Source of the DNA: Aromatoleum sp.
GTDB lineage: Bacteria; Pseudomonadota; Gammaproteobacteria; Burkholderiales; Casimicrobiaceae
Direction of reading: 5' to 3'
DNA: 13,569 nt
Assembly (NCBI GenBank): GCA_010365205.1
Contig: JAAFGU010000123.1
Coordinates: 1 to 13,569, forward strand
Positions 1-5,711 of this stretch are shown here, in pieces. How positions within the stretch are numbered: the stretch's first letter is position 1; each line of letters starts with the position of its first letter. Under the pieces are notes generated by a model. That model did not search any database and had not been told where the DNA came from. It was given only the letters and a program-made list of their open reading frames with translations. A program made the translations under genes and the position numbers.

Positions 1-234
1 TCCGCGCGCCGCCAGCGCCCTCATTTTCGCGAGTCCCTGCAGCGCGGCCTCGCGCGGATTGGCGACCAGCCGGGCGTTCTTCTCCGCGGCGAGGTTGCCG
101 CGCGCGAGTCCGGCGTAGTTGTGCGTCGGTCCGGGGATGCCGTCGAAATTGATTTCAAGAGTCAGAGTCGACTCTCCCGATGGCGTCGGTGGCGACGCCG
201 GCCCTTTCCCCGGAAAAGTCGACTCTGACCCCAT
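1..234 (-). CDS. astB: N-succinylarginine dihydrolase AstB (N-terminal part, runs off the left edge)
   Basis: AstB is the second enzyme of the arginine succinyltransferase pathway: it hydrolyses N2-succinylarginine to N2-succinylornithine, ammonia and CO2 in the cytoplasm. From about codon 27 the translation reads EINFDGIPGPTHNYAGL, then a GN-containing stretch and NPREAALQGLAKM, which match the start of AstB proteins. Only 78 codons are visible. Normal AstB starts a few residues before the E-(I/V)-N-F-D-G motif, but here the codon just before it is CTT and no ATG, GTG or TTG lies close by in frame. The first good start is ATG at 234-232, five bases after GGAG (243-240) and nine bases after the astA stop. 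This start lies in a palindromic repeat and adds about 26 Ser/Thr/Pro/Gly-rich residues. A CTG at 165-163 preceded by GGGAGAG is a less likely alternative start. Family assignment is firm; the start is inferred. Confidence 0.85.
   Translation of the reverse strand, partial: MGSESTFPGKGPASPPTPSGESTLTLEINFDGIPGPTHNYAGLARGNLAAEKNARLVANPREAALQGLAKMRALAARG
157..234. repeat. REP-like palindromic element overlapping the 5' end of astB
   Basis: Two inverted arms, GTCAGAGTCGACT (161-173) and AGTCGACTCTGAC (217-229), face each other across 43 bases. The left arm lies in the 12-bp palindrome AGAGTCGACTCT (164-175). Between the arms are a perfect hairpin, GGCGTCG/CGACGCC with loop GTGG (182-199), and a smaller palindrome, TTTCC-CC-GGAAA (205-216). 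AGAGTC is also repeated in tandem at 158-169. These nested stems in a short span resemble dispersed REP/BIME-type elements. From memory, the GGGGTCAGAGTCGACTTTTCC type of motif recurs in proteobacterial genomes; I could not verify this. The element is read through in frame by astB. Boundaries are approximate. Confidence 0.65.
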
Positions 235-243
235 TGCCACTCC

Positions 244-1287
244 TCACCTGTCCCTCGGCGCCAGCGCGACGGCGCGCACCGTATCGCCGGCGGCAACGCC
301 GAGCGCCTCGGCTGCGTACGGAAGCAGCGGAAAGCGGTCGACACGCGGCGGGGCGTGCGCGAGGATCACGCGGAAATCGGCGAAGCGACGGTTGGCCACC
401 AGCCAGACGGCGTCGTCGGTCAGGCTGTCGGGGACAGGGTCGTCCTCCCCGAGTTCGACGACCAGCACCTCGCTTTGCCGGATCGCATGGATGTTGTCGC
501 GGAAGCATTCGAGCGTCGGTCCGGCGTCGAAGATGTCGACATAGCCTTCGTAGCGGAAGCCTTCCTGTTCGAGCATCGCGCGTGCGGGCCGCGTGTCCTG
601 ATGGACTTCGCCGATCGCGGCGCGCGCGGCGTCCGGCAGCAGCTTGACGTAGACCGGGTGGCGCGGCATCAGCTCGGCGACGAACGATTTCTGGCCGATG
701 CCGGTCAGGTAGTCGGCCGTCGAATACTCCATCGCGAAAAAGTGACGGCCCAATCCTTCCCAGAACGGGCTCCTGCCGTCGGCGTCGAGCTTGCCGCGAA
801 GTTCCGCGATCACCTTCGGCGCAAAACGCTCGGCGAACTCGGCGATGAACAGCAAGCGGCTCTTGGCGAGCAGCGGCCCGTTGCGGCCGCGGCGAAAAGC
901 CTGATCGAGGAACAGCGAGCAGAGTTCGGTGTGACCGGTATGGTCGTTGGCAAGGAACAGCGTCGGCGCGACGGTGTAGACATCGAGCGCGCGCGACGCA
1001 TGGACGATGGTGCCGACGTGATAGTTGTACCAGGGTTCGGTCAGCCCGACGGCGCCCTCGATGGCGGCGATGCCGACGACACGATTGCCCGCCGAATCGA
1101 CCAGCACGAACACGTAGCAGGCGTCGCCGCGCGCCGCCGTGCCCGCGAACGAAGCGAGCGAGCGCTCGATCCGCTCGGACAGTCGCTCGCGGTTGGCGGG
1201 CAGCGTCGTGAGGCCGGTGCCGGTGCGCTCCGACAGCGCGAGCACCGCCGGCAGATCATCGTGTGCGATCGGCCGGACAAAGAACAT
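244..1287 (-). CDS. astA: arginine N-succinyltransferase AstA
   Basis: AstA transfers succinyl from succinyl-CoA to the alpha-amino group of arginine, the first step of the AST pathway of arginine catabolism, in the cytoplasm. The 347-residue product is the usual length. It shows the family's conserved blocks in order: an N-terminal RP-(V/I)-x-x-D region followed by GLTTLPANRERL, then PWYNYHVGTIVHAS, LFLANDHTGHTELCSLFLD, SPFWEGLGRHFFAMEYS, FVAELMPRHPVYV, PARAMLEQEGFRY and a YVDIFDAGPTLEC block near residues 250-262. The start at 1287 is six bases after the astC stop, with no strong ribosome site of its own, so translation is probably coupled to astC. Only one AstA subunit is encoded here, unlike Pseudomonas, which has paired aruF/aruG genes. 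The stop is nine bases before the astB start. Assignment is firm. Confidence 0.95.
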   Translation of the reverse strand: MFFVRPIAHDDLPAVLALSERTGTGLTTLPANRERLSERIERSLASFAGTAARGDACYVFVLVDSAGNRVVGIAAIEGAVGLTEPWYNYHVGTIVHASRALDVYTVAPTLFLANDHTGHTELCSLFLDQAFRRGRNGPLLAKSRLLFIAEFAERFAPKVIAELRGKLDADGRSPFWEGLGRHFFAMEYSTADYLTGIGQKSFVAELMPRHPVYVKLLPDAARAAIGEVHQDTRPARAMLEQEGFRYEGYVDIFDAGPTLECFRDNIHAIRQSEVLVVELGEDDPVPDSLTDDAVWLVANRRFADFRVILAHAPPRVDRFPLLPYAAEALGVAAGDTVRAVALAPRDR

Positions 1288-1293
1288 CGGAGA

Positions 1294-2595
1294 TCAGGTC
1301 AGCGCGCGGTTAAGCGCGATTTCCAGGCGCGCGAGGCCCTCGAGGATTTCGTCGAGGCTGATCAGCAGCGACGGGGCGAGCCGCACGACGTCCGGACCGG
1401 CGACCAGCAGCATCAGCCCCGCGTCGCCGGCGGCCTTCAGTACGTCCATCGATTTGCCCTTCCAGCGGGCGTCGAGTTCGCAGCCGAGCCAGACGCCTTC
1501 GCCGCGCAAGTCGGCGAATACGCGCCGGCGGGCGTTGATCGCCTTCAGGCCTTCCATGAACAGCGCGTGCCGCGCCTTCACGCCGTCGAGCACTTCGGTC
1601 GTGTTGATGACGTCGAACACGGCGCCGGCAACGGCGCAGGCGAGCGGATTGCCGCCGTAGGTCGTGCCGTGAACGCCGACCGACATCACGCTCGCCACGT
1701 CGGCGGTGGCGAGCATCGCGCCGATCGGAAAACCGCCGCCCAGACCCTTGGCGCTGGTCAGGATGTCCGGCACGGCGCCTTTTTGCATGTACGAGAACAG
1801 CGTGCCGGTGCGGCCCATGCCGCTCTGGATTTCGTCGAAGATCAGCATCGCGTCGTGCGCGCTGCACAGGCGGCGGGCCGCCTGCAGGTATTCGGGCGTG
1901 CCCGGACGCATGCCGCCTTCGCCCTGCATCGGCTCGAGGATCACCGCGCAGATCTCGGGCCCGCGGGCGGCGAATTCCGCTTCCAGCGCCGCGACATCGT
2001 TGTACGGCAGATGGGTGATGCCTTCCGGTATCGGGCCGAAGCCGCTCGAGTACTTGGCCTGTCCGCCGGCGGTGACCGTGAACAGCGTGCGGCCATGAAA
2101 CGCGTTCAGCGTCGAGACGACGCGCATTTTCTTCGGGCCATGCCGATCGTGCGCATAGCGCCGCGCGAGTTTCAACGCGGCTTCGTTTGCCTCGGCGCCG
2201 GAATTGCAGAAGAACACGCGCTCCGCGAACGTCGCGTCGATGAGGCGCTTGGCGAGCCGCAGCGCCGGCTCGTTGGTGAACCAGTTGGAGACGTGCCAGA
2301 GCTTGCGCGCCTGCTCTTCGAGCGCCTTCACCATCGCCGGATGGCAGTGGCCGAGCGCGGTGACCGCAACACCGCCGGCGAAGTCGATGTACATCCGCCC
2401 GTCCTGATCCCAGACGCGCGAGCCTTCGCCGCGAACCGGTACGTACGGCGCGGGCGCGTAGCAGGGCACCATCACTTCGTCGAAGGTCGCACGGCTGACC
2501 GGCAGCGTCGCGGCGCCGCCCGAGGAGATGGCGACGTCGCGGCGCGACGACGCGGCGACGATGGCTTGCGCGGCGGAGGACAGGGGCGGAGGCAT
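1294..2595 (-). CDS. astC: succinylornithine transaminase AstC (class III PLP aminotransferase)
   Basis: AstC transfers the delta-amino group of N2-succinylornithine to 2-oxoglutarate, giving succinylglutamate semialdehyde; relatives also act on acetylornithine. The 433-residue product is a class III aminotransferase: VPVRGEGSRVWDQDG and YIDFAGGVAVTALGH near the N-terminus, FCNSGAEANEAALKLAR for phosphate binding, NAFHGRTLFTV, the cofactor-binding Asp in IFDEIQSG (about D254) and the PLP lysine in TSAKGLGGGFP (about K283), then HGTTYGGNPLA. Similarity to AstC runs along the whole length, and the neighbours astA and astB support AstC over ArgD. The N-terminus is about 25 residues longer than in E. 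coli AstC. ATG at 2595 is the first usable start after the upstream gene's stop; it has no clear Shine-Dalgarno, so it may be coupled to the gene 20 bases upstream. The family is certain, the start less so. Confidence 0.93.
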   Translation of the reverse strand: MPPPLSSAAQAIVAASSRRDVAISSGGAATLPVSRATFDEVMVPCYAPAPYVPVRGEGSRVWDQDGRMYIDFAGGVAVTALGHCHPAMVKALEEQARKLWHVSNWFTNEPALRLAKRLIDATFAERVFFCNSGAEANEAALKLARRYAHDRHGPKKMRVVSTLNAFHGRTLFTVTAGGQAKYSSGFGPIPEGITHLPYNDVAALEAEFAARGPEICAVILEPMQGEGGMRPGTPEYLQAARRLCSAHDAMLIFDEIQSGMGRTGTLFSYMQKGAVPDILTSAKGLGGGFPIGAMLATADVASVMSVGVHGTTYGGNPLACAVAGAVFDVINTTEVLDGVKARHALFMEGLKAINARRRVFADLRGEGVWLGCELDARWKGKSMDVLKAAGDAGLMLLVAGPDVVRLAPSLLISLDEILEGLARLEIALNRALT

Positions 2596-2615
2596 GGGGA
2601 GGATCTGCGCTGAGC

Positions 2616-2981
2616 TCAGGCCGGGACCGACGTCGCGGCGACGATCTGGATCTCGACCTTGTATTCGGGCGCGGCGAGCTTCGCCTCGACGGTGGCGCGT
2701 GCCGGCGTCTGGCCGGGCACGACCCATTGCTCCCACACGGCATTCAGCGCTCCGAAGTCGGCCATGTCGGGCAGGTAGATCGTCGCCGACAGGATCTTCG
2801 ACTTGTCGGAATGCGACTCGGCGAGCAGCGCGTCGATTTGCGCGAGCACCTGTTGCGTCTGTCCGGTGATGTCGGCCTCCGGATTCGCCGCGACCTGGCC
2901 GGCGAGATAGGCGGTGCCCGAGGCGTGGTTGACCACGATTCCGGACAGGCGCTTGCCGACGTGGCGGCGTTCGATGGTCAT
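2616..2981 (-). CDS. RidA/YjgF/YER057c family protein (enamine/imine deaminase type)
   Basis: The 121-residue product is a complete single-domain RidA-family protein. Members form trimers in the cytoplasm; many hydrolyse reactive enamine/imine intermediates released by PLP enzymes. Visible family features are the N-terminal strand region ending in TAYLAGQVA, the helix GQTQQVLAQIDALLAE, KSKILSATIYLPDM, and the C-terminal PARATVEAKLAAPEYKVEIQIVA. The Arg in that last block aligns with the substrate-binding Arg of E. coli RidA, and a Glu of the KVEI segment is also kept, so activity is plausible. ATG at 2981 follows AGGA (2991-2988) with six bases between. The gene is first in the ast operon, ending 20 bases before astC. 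That context suggests protection from by-products of the AstC reaction, but this is inference. The exact Rid subfamily is not determined. Confidence 0.88.
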   Translation of the reverse strand: MTIERRHVGKRLSGIVVNHASGTAYLAGQVAANPEADITGQTQQVLAQIDALLAESHSDKSKILSATIYLPDMADFGALNAVWEQWVVPGQTPARATVEAKLAAPEYKVEIQIVAATSVPA

Positions 2982-2998
2982 GGGCTATCCTGAAGGCC

Positions 2999-3014
2999 GC
3001 GCCCCCGTGGGCGC
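2999..3014. other. hairpin in the divergent ridA / DUF423 spacer
   Basis: GCGCCC (2999-3004) and GGGCGC (3009-3014) form a perfect six-base inverted repeat with loop CCGT. It fills part of the 54-base gap between the divergent starts at 2981 and 3036. If the -10 at 3029-3024 is real, it lies in the leader of the ast operon, just before the AGGA ribosome site. It could be an operator half-site pair, a leader hairpin or chance in GC-rich DNA. Confidence 0.35.
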
Positions 3015-3023
3015 TCACCGCCA

Positions 3024-3029
3024 ATTGTA
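3024..3029 (-). promoter_or_regulatory. possible -10 box of the ridA-ast operon
   Basis: On the minus strand TACAAT (3029-3024) lies about 43 bases before the ridA-like start, a suitable place for a sigma-70 -10 box. I do not see a convincing -35, which would fall inside the start of the divergent DUF423 gene. The call is tentative. Confidence 0.3.
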
Positions 3030-3035
3030 AACGAG

Positions 3036-3410
3036 ATGACCGCCCGCTTAGCCCTGACGCTCGCCGCGCTGTTCCTCTTCGTCGCCGTCGGCACCGGCGC
3101 GTTCGGCGCGCACGCGCTGAAGACGAGGCTCGACCCGGATCTGATGGCCGTTTACCAGACGGCGGTCCAGTACCACTTCTGGCACGCGCTCGGATTGCTC
3201 GCCGTCGCCGTGTTGCTGATTCAGCGACCGGAAAGCGGCGCGCTGGCCTGGTCGGCGTGGCTGCTGGTCGCGGGGCTGGTCCTGTTTTCCGGGAGCCTGT
3301 ATGCGCTGGCGCTGACCGGTGTCCGGGCCTTCGGCGCGGTCACGCCGGTGGGCGGGATCGCGTTCCTCGCCGGCTGGGCGGCGCTGGCCTGGGCGGCCTG
3401 GCGCGGCTGA
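3036..3410 (+). CDS. DUF423 (YgdD/TMEM256-like) small inner-membrane protein
   Basis: The 124-residue product belongs to the DUF423 family of small membrane proteins of unknown function. Visible features are four hydrophobic segments (about residues 5-25, 47-63, 70-90 and 98-121), the early motif GTGAFGAHALK, the family's YQTAVQYHFWHALGLL block near residues 41-56, and LFSGSLYALALTG with the following TPVGGIAFLAGW. Length is normal and the frame intact. The gene is divergent from the ridA-ast operon with only 54 bases between starts and no strong Shine-Dalgarno, so its leader must be very short or its promoter overlaps that of the neighbour. It converges on the receptor operon to its right. 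Nothing links it functionally to its neighbours. Confidence 0.9.
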   Translation: MTARLALTLAALFLFVAVGTGAFGAHALKTRLDPDLMAVYQTAVQYHFWHALGLLAVAVLLIQRPESGALAWSAWLLVAGLVLFSGSLYALALTGVRAFGAVTPVGGIAFLAGWAALAWAAWRG

Positions 3411-3449
3411 GTGCTCACCCGGGCCAGCTCACGCTGATTCAACGCTGAA

Positions 3450-3465
3450 CCCGGGCTGCGCCGGG
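3450..3465 (+). terminator. weak hairpin downstream of the DUF423 gene
   Basis: CCCGG (3450-3454) and CCGGG (3461-3465) form a five-base stem with a six-base loop, about 40 bases after the DUF423 stop in the convergent spacer. No T-run follows, so it is at best a weak intrinsic terminator. The rest of the 3411-3561 spacer shows only a short direct repeat, ACGCTGA at 3431 and 3442. Confidence 0.25.
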
Positions 3466-3524
3466 CGACCCGAACGCACGATCCACAAACGCTCGCGGGC
3501 GGTCATCGTCGCCGGTGAGGCAGA

Positions 3525-3541
3525 CGCCGCAACGTGCGGCG
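3525..3541 (-). terminator. possible terminator hairpin after the Bug receptor operon
   Basis: CGCCGCA (3525-3531) and TGCGGCG (3535-3541) form a perfect seven-base stem with a three-base loop, 20 bases past the stop of the receptor gene that ends at 3562. On the minus strand it is followed by TCTGCC rather than a clear T-run, so termination is plausible but not certain. Confidence 0.4.
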
Positions 3542-3561
3542 CGCAATCGCGCTCGTTGCCC

Positions 3562-4548
3562 TCAGTCGACCTTCGCCCCCGAGTCTTTCACCACCTTCGC
3601 CCACTTCGCCGTTTCGGCCTGGATGTGACGAGCGAAATCCTCCGGCGATCCGCCGGCGGCATTCGCGCCCTGGCTCTGCATCTTCTCCTTCGCCTCGGGA
3701 GAGGCCAGCCATTTCGCGATTTCGGCATTGAGCTTCGACACGATCGCCGGCGACGTCCCGGCCGGCGCCAGCACCCCGAACCACGACGAAGCCTCGAAGC
3801 CCGGCAATCCCGACTCGGCAATCGTCGGCGTGTCCGGCAGCGCCGCGGCGCGCGTGCCCGACGTCACGGCCAGCGCGCGCAGCTTGCCCGCCCTGATCTG
3901 CGGCAGCGAGGAAGGCAGGTTGTCGAACATCAGCTGGACCTGGCCCCCGATCAGATCGGCGAGCGCGGGCGCGCTGCCCTTGTACGGAACGTGCATCATG
4001 TCTGCGCCCGACATGACCTTGAAGAGTTCGCCGGACAGGTGGATCGACGTGCCGCTGCCCGACGACGCGAAGTTGAGCTTCCCGGGATGGGTCTTCGCGT
4101 AGGCGATGAGTTCGGCCACCGAATGCACGGGCACCCCCGGGTTGACGACCAGCACGTTCGGCACGCCCGCGACCAGGATCACCGGCGCAAAATCCTTGAC
4201 GTGGTCGTACGGCATCTTCGCGTAGAGGCTGGGGTTGATCGCATGCGTGCCGACGGTGCCCATTTCCAGCGTGTAGCCGTCGGCTGCGGCCTTGGCGACC
4301 AGTTCGCTGCCGATGTTGCCGCCGGCCCCCGGTCGGTTGTCGACGACGACCGGCTGGCCCCATGCCTCGGTCAATTTCTGCGCGACCGCGCGGGCGAGGA
4401 TGTCGGTGGTGCCGCCGGCCGGGAACGGCACGACAAGGCGGATGGGCTTCGAGGGATAGGCGGGTGTTTGTGCGCCGGCAACGGACGTGAGCGAAAGCGC
4501 GGCCGCCGCGGCGAACCCCGTCAGTGCGCGCAGCCATGGATTTTTCAT
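3562..4548 (-). CDS. Bug/TctC-family periplasmic solute receptor (downstream paralogue)
   Basis: A 328-residue periplasmic substrate-binding protein of the Bug (tripartite tricarboxylate transporter receptor, TctC) family. These receptors bind carboxylates, some amino acids or related anions. The N-terminus is a Sec signal peptide (Arg/Lys-containing start, Ala/Leu core) with likely cleavage AGA|QTP after residue 26. Then come the family blocks YPSKPIRLVVPFPAGGTTD, VVVDNRPGAGGNIG, VAKAAADGYTL, PYDHVKDFAPV, HVPYKGSAPALADLIGGQV, LPDTPTIAESGLPGF and a C-terminal SGAKVD. The start at 4548 is set by GAGGAG (4559-4554) five bases upstream. It lies 20 bases after its paralogue, so the two form one operon. 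No TctA/TctB membrane gene is nearby. The ligand cannot be predicted from sequence. Confidence 0.93.
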   Translation of the reverse strand: MKNPWLRALTGFAAAAALSLTSVAGAQTPAYPSKPIRLVVPFPAGGTTDILARAVAQKLTEAWGQPVVVDNRPGAGGNIGSELVAKAAADGYTLEMGTVGTHAINPSLYAKMPYDHVKDFAPVILVAGVPNVLVVNPGVPVHSVAELIAYAKTHPGKLNFASSGSGTSIHLSGELFKVMSGADMMHVPYKGSAPALADLIGGQVQLMFDNLPSSLPQIRAGKLRALAVTSGTRAAALPDTPTIAESGLPGFEASSWFGVLAPAGTSPAIVSKLNAEIAKWLASPEAKEKMQSQGANAAGGSPEDFARHIQAETAKWAKVVKDSGAKVD

Positions 4549-4568
4549 GTTTGCTCCTCGTGCATTTC

Positions 4569-5573
4569 TCAGTCGACTTTGGCGCCGGACAGCTTCACGA
4601 TCCGCGCATATTTCGCCAGCTCGCGTCCGATGAACACGGCGAATTCGGCCGGACTGGTCGGGGCCGCCTCGGCGCCCTGTGCGGTCAGGCGTTCGCGCAT
4701 GTCCTGCGCGTTCAGGATCTTCACCACATCCGCGTTCCAGCGGGCGATGACCTCGGGCGGGGTCCCGGCGGGTGCCAGCAGGCCGAACCACGTTGCGATG
4801 TCGAAGCCCGGAACGCCGGCCTCAGCCATCGTCGGCAGCTCCGGCACCATCTTCGACCGTTGCCCGGTGGTCACCGCGAGCGCCTTGAGCTTGCCCGCCT
4901 TCACCTGCGGCATCGAATTCGCGAGGTTGTCGAACATCAGCTGCGTGTCGCCGGCGAGCAGCCCCTGCATCGCCGGCGCGCCGCCCTTGTACGGGATGTG
5001 GACCATGTCCACACCCGCATCGACCTTGAACAACTCCCCGGCAAGGTGGCCGGCGCTGCCGTTGGAGCCCGATCCGAACGAAAGCTTGCCCGGGTTGGCC
5101 TTGGCGTACGCGATCAGTTCCTTGACCGAGTTCACCGGCAACGAGGGATTGATGACGAGCACGTTCGGCGTCGTCGCCACCAGCGTGATCGGCGCGAAAT
5201 CGCGGACCGCGTCGTAGGGCATCGTCGGATAAAGGCTCGGGTTCACCGCGTGCGTCGACAGCGCCCCCATGACGACGGTGTAGCCGTCGGGGGGCGACTT
5301 GGCCACCAGGTCGGCGCCGATGTTGCCGCCGGCACCGGGACGATTGTCGACGACAACACTCTGACCCCAGGCCTCGGTGAGCTTTTGAGCGATCGACCGG
5401 CCGATCACGTCGAGAGGTCCCCCGGGCGGAAACGGCACGACGAGTTTCACGGGTTTGGACGGGAAGGCGGGTGTCTGTGCGGGAGCCAACGACGGCAACG
5501 CGGCGGCCAGCGCCAGGCAGGCGAAGGCCAACGCGCGCGCAGCGCGGCAGGGACGGCGACTCGAATCGGTCAT
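4569..5573 (-). CDS. Bug/TctC-family periplasmic solute receptor (upstream paralogue)
   Basis: A 334-residue Bug/TctC-type receptor, first gene of a two-gene minus-strand operon. The signal peptide has a basic start (SRRPCRAAR), a hydrophobic core and likely cleavage APA|QTP after residue 32. Family blocks follow the same order as in the neighbouring paralogue: FPSKPVKLVVPFPPGGPLD, VVVDNRPGAGGNIG, PYDAVRDFAPI, HIPYKGGAPAMQGLLAGD, LPTMAEAGVPGF, LSGAKVD. The two mature proteins align almost without gaps, which points to tandem duplication. They differ at the ligand-loop position after PFP (AGGTTD in the other, PGGPLD here), hinting at different ligands. ATG at 5573 follows GAGGAAG (5585-5579) by five bases; an in-frame ATG 14 codons earlier (5615) lies at or above the likely transcript start and is less likely. 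Confidence 0.93.
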   Translation of the reverse strand: MTDSSRRPCRAARALAFACLALAAALPSLAPAQTPAFPSKPVKLVVPFPPGGPLDVIGRSIAQKLTEAWGQSVVVDNRPGAGGNIGADLVAKSPPDGYTVVMGALSTHAVNPSLYPTMPYDAVRDFAPITLVATTPNVLVINPSLPVNSVKELIAYAKANPGKLSFGSGSNGSAGHLAGELFKVDAGVDMVHIPYKGGAPAMQGLLAGDTQLMFDNLANSMPQVKAGKLKALAVTTGQRSKMVPELPTMAEAGVPGFDIATWFGLLAPAGTPPEVIARWNADVVKILNAQDMRERLTAQGAEAAPTSPAEFAVFIGRELAKYARIVKLSGAKVD

Positions 5574-5605
5574 CGGTACTTCCTCGGCGGAATTCGGCTC
5601 CGACC

Positions 5606-5614
5606 ATTCTAGCA
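5606..5614 (-). promoter_or_regulatory. candidate extended -10 promoter for the Bug receptor operon
   Basis: On the minus strand TGC-TAGAAT (5614-5606) matches an extended -10 element (TGnTATAAT, one mismatch in the hexamer). It would start transcription near 5599, about 26 bases before the ATG and just upstream of its GAGGAAG site. No good -35 is visible, which is normal for extended -10 promoters. Confidence 0.45.
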
Positions 5615-5652
5615 AGCGCCGACAAGGGGCCGCTGCGATCCGGCGCGAGGGT

Positions 5653-5682
5653 TTGCCGGGGGCGCGGGCCCCGGCGCATAAT
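5653..5682 (+). promoter_or_regulatory. candidate sigma-70 promoter of the RND efflux operon, with an inverted repeat in its spacer
   Basis: TTGCCG (5653-5658) and CATAAT (5677-5682) are separated by 18 bases and fit a sigma-70 promoter whose transcript would start about 23 bases before the adaptor ATG. A perfect seven-base inverted repeat, GCCGGGG (5655-5661) and CCCCGGC (5669-5675), fills the interval between the boxes. A repressor bound there would block RNA polymerase, so it may be an operator; GC-rich chance is the alternative. Confidence 0.45.
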
Positions 5683-5711
5683 CCGCGTTTTTCCGACAGC
5701 CTTCAGGCCCA

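Noticed and set aside
355..2613. A 752-codon open frame on the plus strand opposite astA, astC and the RidA gene.
   Set aside because: It lies wholly antisense to three recognised genes, is rich in Arg, Asp, Glu and His without family motifs, and is expected from the strong third-position GC bias of the real genes.
3562..4583. GTCGAC-containing sites near 3562 and 4571 that look like further copies of the astB palindromic element.
   Set aside because: They are the codons for the shared C-terminal Val-Asp plus stop of the two Bug receptors and lack the flanking arm sequence.
4549..4791. An 81-codon upstream extension of the downstream Bug receptor frame.
   Set aside because: The ATG at 4548 has a strong GAGGAG site and a classic signal peptide follows; the extension overlaps the other receptor gene in another frame.
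3319..5217. A 632-codon plus-strand frame across the convergent spacer and the receptor genes.
   Set aside because: It is antisense to both Bug receptors, partly overlaps the DUF423 gene in another frame and has no recognisable domain.
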